From Pontiellaceae bacterium (GTDB lineage Bacteria; Verrucomicrobiota; Kiritimatiellia; Kiritimatiellales; Tichowtungiaceae), in contig JALOTS010000097.1 in NCBI GenBank assembly GCA_025457785.1, forward strand, positions 1 through 7,632: 7,632 bases of DNA. The letters run 5' to 3'. Positions 1 through 5,625 of the stretch are shown in pieces (position 1 is the stretch's first letter; each line of letters starts with the position of its first letter). Both the position numbers and the translations under genes were made by a program. The notes under the pieces were generated by a model that was not told the origin of the DNA, searched no databases, and saw only the letters and a list, made by a program, of their open reading frames with translations.

Positions 1-1297
1 AATAAATCGGCTGATCCGTATGCATCTTCAGTTCGGCCCACGGCTCCCACCATCGATCCGTCAAAATCAGGGTTCCTCTGGGAAGATTGTTCCATACCCA
101 GTCGTTGATTTTGTAATAGGGAGTGGGCTTGCCTTCGAGACGGATAATCGCCCAATCCGGCACGGCGGTGAGAAGAATATATCCGGCGGCGAGCAGCGCC
201 CGCAGAACGGCGCGCAAAACCCGGTTTTTACGGGAAAGCGCGCGAACGCCAACATAAGCGCCCGCCCCCATAAGCAGAATAAACTGCACCCAAACCCCGG
301 AAAAATAGGTGATTTTCCCCGTTCCGCCCCCCACAATCGCCACATAAAGCATGATCACGGCGATATGAAGCGCACAAATCCATGCCAGCGAACGGAGCCG
401 GCGCGTACAGCCTGAACCGCCAAACAGCGCCCGCACCGTCAATGCGGCGAAAATCAGCAGCAGAAAGATAGCGGCGATGTTTTCCCCGGCGAAATAGGCG
501 GGAAGAAGCCGTAAAAACTCCTTTTTGGCGCTGTCACCAACAAGATAATTTCCTTCGGCGGTGTGCAGAAGAACGGCCTGCACCGCCCGGTAAATCCAGC
601 GGCTCATGACCAATCCCAGCAAAATACAGCCTGCCAGAAACGGGACGAGGAATCTGCGGCGTTTTTCGCTCTTCTTTAGAAACGCACGCAATCCGAAGAT
701 CAACAGCAGCAAAGCCTGCAAGCCGGTCACGATCCAGACAGACATATGCATGTGACAGGCCAGCGCGGCCGCCGCAAACCAGAACGTCCACAGGTTGCGG
801 CCCGGCTGTTCTTTTTTCCGCAACCTCTCCTTAATCATCCAGAACGCCCAGAACATCACCGCCGAAAAACAAATGGCGCCGGAATAATAATAGGCCCCCC
901 GCGCATGATACAGTGCGTAGGGATTAAAAAGAGCCAGCGTCAGAACAAACAGCGTCGCACCGGAACCAAACAGACGGCGGGAAAACCGCCAGACAATAAA
1001 AAATGTCAAAAGGCCGATCAGCGCAAACGGCAGGCGCGTTACAAACGGGGTGGGAGGCAGTCCGATTTTCACCATCAGCATGCTCAATGATCTGCAGAGC
1101 GGAATCTGATCCAGCCAGGGCGGATCCTTCCATAAGTCCACAATGCTCGCATCCATCACCGCAAACTGGTAAAAATCCACCTCATCGGCCCGAAAGGCCG
1201 CCCCGCCTAAAATCCAGAATCTGGAAAAGAGAGCCAGCGCCGCCAGAGATAAAAAAACAGCAGTATATTTAACGTTCCATTTCTTATACGGAATCAT
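1..1297 (-). CDS. GT-C family glycosyltransferase, GT39/ArnT-like membrane protein (C-terminus cut by window edge)
   Basis: The frame is open from an ATG at 1297 to the left edge (432 codons, no stop). A strong GGAGG ribosome binding site sits 4 nt before the start. The fold is that of polytopic enzymes that move a sugar from a polyprenyl-phosphate donor to an acceptor on the outer face of the inner membrane. A first membrane helix (about residues 11-30) is followed by an outer loop with RADEVDFY (36-43), where D38/E39 match the acidic catalytic pair expected in this family. Next come WLDQIPL (61-67), then RLPFALIGLL (88-97) and ARGAYYYS (132-139), both typical of PMT_2/GT39 proteins. Further hydrophobic segments run to about residue 377. 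A soluble C-terminal part begins near 380 (KINDWVWNNLPRG, LTDRWWEPW) and runs off the window. Donor and acceptor cannot be read from the sequence. It lies 109 bp downstream of the TauE-like gene and may have its own promoter. Family assignment is fairly sure; substrate is unknown. Confidence 0.85.
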   Translation of the reverse strand, partial: MIPYKKWNVKYTAVFLSLAALALFSRFWILGGAAFRADEVDFYQFAVMDASIVDLWKDPPWLDQIPLCRSLSMLMVKIGLPPTPFVTRLPFALIGLLTFFIVWRFSRRLFGSGATLFVLTLALFNPYALYHARGAYYYSGAICFSAVMFWAFWMIKERLRKKEQPGRNLWTFWFAAAALACHMHMSVWIVTGLQALLLLIFGLRAFLKKSEKRRRFLVPFLAGCILLGLVMSRWIYRAVQAVLLHTAEGNYLVGDSAKKEFLRLLPAYFAGENIAAIFLLLIFAALTVRALFGGSGCTRRLRSLAWICALHIAVIMLYVAIVGGGTGKITYFSGVWVQFILLMGAGAYVGVRALSRKNRVLRAVLRALLAAGYILLTAVPDWAIIRLEGKPTPYYKINDWVWNNLPRGTLILTDRWWEPWAELKMHTDQPIY

Positions 1298-1354
1298 CTG
1301 CCCTCCATTCGGTTTGCCGCGCCATCCAATTTATTCTGAATCCAGCCGAAGAGC

Positions 1355-1364
1355 TGTCATGACA
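1355..1364. repeat. 10-bp perfect palindrome upstream of the glycosyltransferase gene
   Basis: TGTCATGACA reads the same on both strands and lies 58 bp before the glycosyltransferase start codon. Imperfect flanking symmetry (AGCTG on one side, CAGCT on the other) widens it slightly. It could be an operator half-site pair, but a 10-bp palindrome also arises by chance and no clear promoter is visible beside it. Confidence 0.25.
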
Positions 1365-1391
1365 TTCAGCTCAGCATTCCGACCTTACCCC

Positions 1392-1411
1392 CTTGATCTG
1401 CTGAGATCAAG
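1392..1411. repeat. 8-bp perfect hairpin at the end of the TauE-like gene
   Basis: CTTGATCT (1392-1399) and AGATCAAG (1404-1411) are exact inverted copies around a 4-nt loop. The hairpin overlaps the stop codon (1407-1409) of the TauE-like gene. No T-run follows on the minus strand, so it does not qualify as a standard rho-independent terminator. It may stabilise the mRNA end or attenuate read-through into the downstream glycosyltransferase. Confidence 0.45.
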
Positions 1412-1859
1412 CGATCGGTGGATGAAATTCGCCTCTGTTTGTTTTCTGTTTTTCAACCCGCTGTTCCTGCGGCGGAGTTTTGTCCGCCCTGGGAAATGAT
1501 TTCATAAACATGTTGATACCGATGATGATGATAAACACCGCGAACATCCGTTTGAGGATGGCTTCGGAGAGGTTAAAAACAATGTGCGAGCCGATCACCG
1601 CACCCAGAATACCGCCGATGGCCATCCACCCGGCAACCGGCAGACTGATCGAAACGTCCGGGTTAAATTTGTAGCGGATAACTCCGGCCAGCGCCGTCGG
1701 AATCATAACCAGCAGCGAGATCCCCTGCGCGCTTTTCTGGCTGAAGCAAAACGCCAGTGTAAGAATCGGCACCATCAGAGTCCCCCCGCCGACTCCGAAC
1801 AGTGAACTCAAAATACCGGTGGCAACCCCGGCGATAATATACAAACCCCAATTTTCCAT
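1407..1859 (-). CDS. Short TauE/SafE family (sulfite exporter-like) membrane permease
   Basis: A 150-residue protein. The ATG at 1859 has a GGGAG ribosome binding site 7 nt upstream. The first helix carries the family signature GVGGGTLMVPIL (about residues 23-34). Four membrane segments are visible, near 5-30, 43-62, 73-95 and 104-121, with GGILGAVIGSHI in the third. The tail from about 124 is charged and soluble (KTPPQEQRVEKQK). Full-length TauE/SafE proteins have about 250 residues and 7-8 helices made of two similar halves; this gene covers only the first half, so it would need to pair with itself or a partner. The family moves sulfite, sulfoacetate or other small organic anions across the inner membrane, but many members have no known substrate and none can be inferred here. 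No frameshifted second half is apparent downstream, since 1298-1406 is non-coding and the glycosyltransferase starts at once. Confidence 0.8.
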   Translation of the reverse strand: MENWGLYIIAGVATGILSSLFGVGGGTLMVPILTLAFCFSQKSAQGISLLVMIPTALAGVIRYKFNPDVSISLPVAGWMAIGGILGAVIGSHIVFNLSEAILKRMFAVFIIIIGINMFMKSFPRADKTPPQEQRVEKQKTNRGEFHPPIA

Positions 1860-2052
1860 TTTTTTACTCCCGGTGGTGTTACGAATCCAGCGACCCTGAC
1901 TGTACGAGCATCACCGTTAAATCGCAAGCGCCGTTAAAAGCGGCCTGCCCGCAGCGAACAGATAACGCCTGTCCGGTTTAAGGATTTAAGCGGAAACTCG
2001 CAGTAAAAACTTCTTTCATCCTGAGACTAAATACCCGAAAATCCGGGACTGA

Positions 2053-2071
2053 AATAAACCAGCGCTTTATT
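2053..2071. repeat. Inverted repeat just before the small-protein gene
   Basis: AATAAA (2053-2058) and TTTATT (2066-2071) flank a 7-nt centre containing part of AGCGCT. The element ends 7 bp before the ribosome binding site of the small-protein gene. It could be an operator or a weak leader hairpin for the operon. The arms are short and A/T-only, so chance is possible. Confidence 0.25.
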
Positions 2072-2077
2072 CATACC

Positions 2078-2082
2078 GAGGT
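2078..2082 (+). promoter_or_regulatory. Ribosome binding site of the 81-residue small protein
   Basis: GAGGT lies 8 nt before the ATG at 2091. This is a good Shine-Dalgarno match at good spacing. It is one of the main reasons to accept this short frame as a real gene rather than a chance ORF. Confidence 0.6.
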
Positions 2083-2090
2083 AAACTGTT

Positions 2091-2336
2091 ATGGAACCGT
2101 TATGCTCACCCGGCCCCGCTCCAAAGGGAAAAATACTAAAACTGAAACAGGGGTATAATCCGAATTCCAGCTCTATTGGAACGATGATCTTTGCCCTGCC
2201 TGCAGCCATGTTGAGCACGGCCATTGCGTTCGGAACCGTTTCCGGACTGATCTGCTCCGCTTTTTTAAAAAAAGAAGAGGCCGTAAACCCGAAACAAACG
2301 GACAATCCGGAAACGGACACCCCGGAAGAGGAATAA
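2091..2336 (+). CDS. Small single-helix membrane protein, candidate substrate or partner of the radical SAM enzyme
   Basis: An 81-residue protein that I cannot assign to a named family. It has three parts. The N-terminal part, 31 residues, is basic and polar, with KGKILKLK (12-19) followed by GYNPNSSSIGT (21-31). A single hydrophobic helix runs from about 32 to 59, rich in Ala, Gly and Ser, ending in KK. A hydrophilic tail of about 20 residues (60-81) is rich in Glu, Pro, Asn and Thr and ends EEE. By the positive-inside rule the short basic stretches on both sides leave orientation uncertain. Cysteines are at 5 and 55. It opens the plus-strand cluster, 57 bp before the TPR gene and two genes before a radical SAM/SPASM enzyme. 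Such enzymes commonly modify a small protein encoded nearby, so the dense NPNSSS segment is a reasonable place to look for a modification; this is inference. It could instead be a structural subunit. The clear start signal and unusual, non-random composition make a real gene likely. Confidence 0.7.
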   Translation: MEPLCSPGPAPKGKILKLKQGYNPNSSSIGTMIFALPAAMLSTAIAFGTVSGLICSAFLKKEEAVNPKQTDNPETDTPEEE

Positions 2337-2393
2337 CATCAAAACAAGCGGCGTGAAAAGCTCATTGATCCTGCCGAACAAAAGGGAAACTCC

Positions 2394-3674
2394 ATGCGTC
2401 TGCGTCTCACATCCTGTTCTCTTGCCGCAGGTGGTATCGTTCTTTCCTGCGGATGGCTTTCAGCATCCGCAACCTATGAATCCGTGTCGCTGGCCGCCTC
2501 CTTTTTTTCAAAACATCAGTTCAATGAAGGCCAGTCTGTTCTGATAAAACAACTGGGCGAACCGGATCTGGACAACGCGGAACGCGCGGCGATATGGGAA
2601 GCTCTGGGCGATTTTTACCGCGATGATGTCGGCGATTTTTCCGGAGCCGTTAATTTTTATCAGCAGGCCGAAGAACTGGGTTATCCCCAGAAGGACCGGT
2701 TGGAATCCATCCGGCGTTTAAAAGATAAGTACGCAGACATTGACCGGATCATTCAGGAAATCAGAAGCAGATCGAATTGGATGGTCAACGAACCGGATGC
2801 TCAGGAAAAAATCAGCACACTTCAGGCGTTCATTGCCCAAACGCCCGATTATTACCGGATGGCGGAAGCCCATTATTGCATCGCCCTGTATCACGCGGCC
2901 GGGGGGCGGAACGGCAAGGCGCTTGCCAGCTTTAAACGGGCCGAATCGATTAAACCGGCCCTTTCTTTTTTTATTCCGGTTCAAAACCAAATGAAACTCA
3001 TTCAAACCCGCTGGTATCGATGGATCGCCACCTGCGGTTCAAAGACTGTTTTTATTCTGATGTTCCTCCTGAGTTCGATTCTCTTCTATTCTTCCAAACC
3101 CTGGAAATGGCTGACATTCAAAATAATCCGGCGGTTTTTCCTCCTGCTGACCGCGCTCTGTTTATTATTTCTCGCGGCGGGATTCCTGTTATCAGCCCTC
3201 TATTTAAAATCCGATGGAGCCCGTCAACTGACTTCCGCCGGCGAGACCTATCTGTTCTCCGTAATCTATGCTCCCGGATTCAACCTGTACATCAAGCTCG
3301 TCCTGTATATGGTCGCGGCCTTCTTTCTCACCTGTGTTTTTGCGCTTGGAACAACCTCCTTAATCCGCCGGAAATCCATTTCAGCCCTTCTGAACGGACT
3401 TGCCGGAACACTGATTATGGCCTCGCTGGTCTGTATCTTTTACCTCAAACACTGCGATCAGAAAACCCTGGGGCTTCCCGATTTAACCCCCGGAAGTTTT
3501 TTCAGCGCTACCAAGGCGCTGCCGTTTTCTTCAAGGGGAATTGAACCGCTCATTCTCACAGACCCGGAAGCCTTCCTTGACCCCGGCGTTTCGCACAATG
3601 TAAATCCTCCGCTCGAAAAATGGGCAAGGGAACATTGCCCGTTCAGTGAAAAGAACCATCCGGATGAATTGTAA
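2394..3674 (+). CDS. Exported TPR protein with four C-terminal membrane helices, function unknown
   Basis: 426 residues. An N-terminal signal sequence ends near ASA (24-26); C19 in VLSC is a poor lipobox alternative. Residues about 30-200 are helical and contain at least two TPR-like units, around 64-97 (AIWEALGDFYRDD, then AVNFYQQAEELG) and 154-187 (AEAHYCIALYHAAGG, then ALASFKRAESIKP). Four hydrophobic helices follow near 217-233, 248-271, 298-320 and 332-351. The tail from about 355 is soluble. With a cleaved signal, the TPR domain would face the periplasm and bind another protein. The layout, periplasmic TPR followed by membrane helices, recalls BatE-like proteins, but that is only a likeness of architecture. 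The ATG at 2394 has a modest AAGGGA ribosome binding site about 7 nt upstream. The gene sits between the small membrane protein and the radical SAM gene, whose start touches or overlaps its stop, which implies co-translation. A role as scaffold or receptor for the small protein is a guess. Confidence 0.8.
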   Translation: MRLRLTSCSLAAGGIVLSCGWLSASATYESVSLAASFFSKHQFNEGQSVLIKQLGEPDLDNAERAAIWEALGDFYRDDVGDFSGAVNFYQQAEELGYPQKDRLESIRRLKDKYADIDRIIQEIRSRSNWMVNEPDAQEKISTLQAFIAQTPDYYRMAEAHYCIALYHAAGGRNGKALASFKRAESIKPALSFFIPVQNQMKLIQTRWYRWIATCGSKTVFILMFLLSSILFYSSKPWKWLTFKIIRRFFLLLTALCLLFLAAGFLLSALYLKSDGARQLTSAGETYLFSVIYAPGFNLYIKLVLYMVAAFFLTCVFALGTTSLIRRKSISALLNGLAGTLIMASLVCIFYLKHCDQKTLGLPDLTPGSFFSATKALPFSSRGIEPLILTDPEAFLDPGVSHNVNPPLEKWAREHCPFSEKNHPDEL

Positions 3675-3675
3675 A

Positions 3676-4842
3676 ATGAACTACCGTTTTGAGGACTTCG
3701 GAGGGATTATTTCGAGTACAAATCCCCCTTTTCTGGCCTTCGTTGACCGGGATTACATGCGTTCTCTGTCTCTCGAGAGCCCGGAACACTGGCCGGGAGA
3801 ACAAAAACCCGTCGGCATTCTGTCCGCACCCACCGAAGTCCATTTCGCCGCGACAAACCAATGCAGCGCCGGCTGCGCCAATTGCTATATGGATTCCGGA
3901 CGCAAACGGGCAAATGAGCTGAACACGGACGAGTTCAAAAAGGCGATCGATCTTCTGGCCGGCATGGGAGTGTTTCATATCGCGCTCGGCGGCGGCGAGG
4001 CCCTCCTGCGTGAAGATTTCTTCGAACTGGCTGAATATGCCCGGAAAAAAGGACTTGTTCCAAACCTTACGATTTCCGGAATCAGTCTGAATCCGGCGCA
4101 CATTGAAAAAATGACCGTTCTCGGGCAGGTCAACCTCTCTCTGGACGGTATCGGAGAAGCATATGGTGTTTACCGGGGCAAAAATCACTTTGACAGCGTA
4201 AATCATTCCTTCGACCTGATCCGTCAGCAGGGCATTCCGGTCGGAATCAACTGCGTTATCGGCGCGGCCAATTTCGACCTGCTGGAGAGTATCTTCGCTT
4301 ATGCCGCTGAAAAAAAGGTCACGGATATCGACTTCCTGCGATACAAGCCCTCCGGACGGGGAACCGCCTCGTACCACCGCTGCAAACTTTCCAACGAACA
4401 AAACATGGAACTCATCCCGCGCATCAAAGCGCTCTCCGAAAAATATCAGGTTGCCTCAAAAGCAGATTGCTCCTTTATCCCGATGATCTGCTGGCACCGG
4501 CCGCCCTTTGACGAAATCTACGGCATGGGAACTTATGGCTGTGAGGCGGGCAATGTTCTTTTGGGCATAACCAGCGAGGGTCAGGTCAGCGGATGCTCCT
4601 TCCTGCCCGACTCCGGCCTGACAGTTTTTGACCTTCAAAACCCCTCCGCACGAACCGCCGCCTTTTCAACCTTCCTGCACTGGACAGACCATGCACCCAT
4701 GCCTTGCCGCGAGTGCGCCTATCTCGAAATCTGCAAAGGCGGATGCCATGCGGTTGCAAATTTCGTTACCGGCTCTTTTGATCATCCGGACCCGGAATGT
4801 CCGGCCGTTGTAAAATATAACCGGACAGGTGCCGCATCATGA
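3676..4842 (+). CDS. Radical SAM/SPASM enzyme, probable peptide or protein maturase
   Basis: 388 residues from the ATG at 3676, one base after the stop of the TPR gene. In-frame starts at 3664 (ATG) and 3646 (GTG) would overlap that gene; none has a strong ribosome binding site. I prefer 3676 because the protein then opens MNYRFEDFGGI, a plausible domain start. The radical SAM core shows CSAGCANC (C63, C67, C70) for the [4Fe-4S] cluster that cleaves S-adenosylmethionine, GGGEALLRED from 105, SLDG at 155-158 and RYKPSGRG at 222-229. The SPASM domain is complete: C289-x12-G-x4-C307, then C344-x2-C-x5-C-x3-C357, then C375, the seven cysteines that hold two auxiliary clusters in PqqE/anSME-type enzymes. 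Such enzymes form radical-based cross-links, oxidations or epimerisations on peptides and proteins in the cytoplasm. The N-terminal 50 residues may be a small recognition module but no clear RRE/PqqD fold can be read. Its stop overlaps the next start by 4 nt. The neighbouring 81-residue protein is the best candidate substrate; the actual reaction is unknown. Confidence 0.92.
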   Translation: MNYRFEDFGGIISSTNPPFLAFVDRDYMRSLSLESPEHWPGEQKPVGILSAPTEVHFAATNQCSAGCANCYMDSGRKRANELNTDEFKKAIDLLAGMGVFHIALGGGEALLREDFFELAEYARKKGLVPNLTISGISLNPAHIEKMTVLGQVNLSLDGIGEAYGVYRGKNHFDSVNHSFDLIRQQGIPVGINCVIGAANFDLLESIFAYAAEKKVTDIDFLRYKPSGRGTASYHRCKLSNEQNMELIPRIKALSEKYQVASKADCSFIPMICWHRPPFDEIYGMGTYGCEAGNVLLGITSEGQVSGCSFLPDSGLTVFDLQNPSARTAAFSTFLHWTDHAPMPCRECAYLEICKGGCHAVANFVTGSFDHPDPECPAVVKYNRTGAAS

Positions 4843-5477
4843 CCTCCGCCAGACAAAAACCAATCCGTTCGTCCTCCGTTTTAGCGACCTGGACGATTAC
4901 CGCGCTGCTCGCCGCAACCATTTACTTTCCCCTCTTTTTCAAGGAGAAATCCGCCACGGTGAAAGACCTTCAGAAAAACGAACTGAAAGCCTATGAACAC
5001 ATCCGGCGGCTGATAAACGCGCAATCCCTGTATATCCAACGTGACTACGACGGAAACGGCTCGCTCGAATACGCCCTGTTCATTCCGCACCTGTGGCGGT
5101 CCATCGGAAAAAACAACGAAAAAATAAAGGTCAATCTGCTTCCCAGAAAAACCGCGTTTGCCATCGGAGAGGCGCGAACCGTCAACGGGTATTATTTTGT
5201 GCAGAAATTCACAAAAACTGATCCGCAAAACCCTGAAAACACGGTGGATATAGATCCCTCAATTGAATGGGGCGCGTTAATGATCCCAGCAGAACCCGGC
5301 GACGGTTTCCTTGCTTTTTTCACCGACCAATCCGGCCTCATTTATGTTAACCACAGCGACAGCCGGCTGGAAATTCCCGATGACCCCGGGACGGATGCCC
5401 AGTGGATTCCCCTGAAGGATATCGAACACCTCAAATCCATTCAGCGGCAGGTTCGCGACCTGTACTCGCTGAATTAA
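4839..5477 (+). CDS. Membrane-anchored protein with pseudopilin-like (DUF2950-like) outer domain, function unknown
   Basis: 212 residues. The start overlaps the radical SAM stop as ATGA, with AGGTG 7 nt upstream, so the two are translationally coupled. A single N-terminal helix (about 14-33) follows a short basic leader (RQKPIR), which predicts an inner-membrane anchor with the rest outside. There is no GFxxxE prepilin cleavage site. The outer part begins with an amphipathic stretch (42-66), including RRLINAQSLYIQ, then DYDGNGSLEYA (69-79). Next come GYYFVQKF (117-124), EWGALMIPAEPGDGF (143-157) and TDQSGLIYVNHSD (162-174). The order 'helix - IxxAQxxY - DxDGNGxxEYA - GYYF - P..yg..f - d..G.iy' resembles DUF2950 and pseudopilin-type globular domains as I know them. 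The DxDGNGxxE segment could bind calcium, as loops of this type do in dockerins. It closes the operon and may present or receive the product of the radical SAM enzyme at the membrane, which is inference. Confidence 0.8.
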   Translation: MTSARQKPIRSSSVLATWTITALLAATIYFPLFFKEKSATVKDLQKNELKAYEHIRRLINAQSLYIQRDYDGNGSLEYALFIPHLWRSIGKNNEKIKVNLLPRKTAFAIGEARTVNGYYFVQKFTKTDPQNPENTVDIDPSIEWGALMIPAEPGDGFLAFFTDQSGLIYVNHSDSRLEIPDDPGTDAQWIPLKDIEHLKSIQRQVRDLYSLN

Positions 5478-5540
5478 AAACCGAACAAACGGGTTGAAAC
5501 ACGCACCCCTGAAAATAAAGTGAAAAAACAGAGCATGCGT

Positions 5541-5564
5541 CCCGCCTGCTCAGAAACAGGCAGG
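5541..5564 (-). terminator. Possible weak terminator hairpin of the RND pump gene
   Basis: On the minus strand CCTGCCTG, an 8-nt loop and CAGGCGGG form an 8-bp stem with one G-U wobble. A run of six T (5528-5523 on the minus strand) follows only after about 12 nt, which is further than in standard rho-independent terminators. It lies about 60 bp past the RND stop codon. On the plus strand the wobble becomes a C-A mismatch, so the hairpin favours the minus direction. Confidence 0.4.
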
Positions 5565-5565
5565 T

Positions 5566-5601
5566 GCGTCCGTCATGGCGCAACATGCGGCGGGGGGACG
5601 C
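5566..5601. repeat. Nested inverted repeat in the convergent intergenic region
   Basis: GCGTCC (5566-5571) and GGACGC (5596-5601) are inverted copies, and between them CATG is repeated around a 6-nt centre GCGCAA, giving a nested stem. A further GCGTCC occurs at 5537-5542. On the plus strand the outer stem is followed by TTGTCTTGTCTT, a T-rich but broken tract, so it may serve as a weak terminator for the radical SAM operon. Confidence 0.35.
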
Positions 5602-5625
5602 TTGTCTTGTCTTCCGGCCTTTGCC

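Larger units (their letters stand above)
1860..2090. other. Divergent intergenic region between the TauE-like gene and the radical SAM operon
   Basis: 231 bp without a credible gene. It must hold the start signals for the TauE-like gene on the left and the four-gene operon on the right. I find no convincing -35/-10 pair; A/T-rich stretches at 1978-1990 and 2003-2033 (such as CTAAATA) are only weak -10 candidates. Short symmetric elements are present near the right end, including CCCG/CGGG at 2034-2047. Confidence 0.4.

Noticed and set aside
20..415. 131-residue plus-strand ORF
   Set aside because: It is antisense to the GT-C glycosyltransferase, whose minus-strand frame is continuous and carries family landmarks.
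1392..1411. Hairpin read as a rho-independent terminator
   Set aside because: The stem is perfect but there is no T-run after it on either strand, so I list it only as an inverted repeat.
1860..2090. Possible riboswitch or sRNA in the divergent gap
   Set aside because: Only short, weak stems are visible and nothing matches a conserved riboswitch core that I know.
2027..2320. 97-residue minus-strand ORF opposite the small membrane protein
   Set aside because: It looks partly hydrophobic but has no clear ribosome binding site, and the plus-strand frame has a good one and fits the operon better.
3020..3544. 174-residue plus-strand ORF
   Set aside because: It is a second frame inside the TPR/membrane gene; the main frame has the signal peptide, TPR units and hydrophobic helices, while this one has none.
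3643..4401. 252-residue minus-strand ORF
   Set aside because: It is antisense to the radical SAM gene, whose cysteine motifs are unmistakable; the minus-strand product shows no recognisable features.
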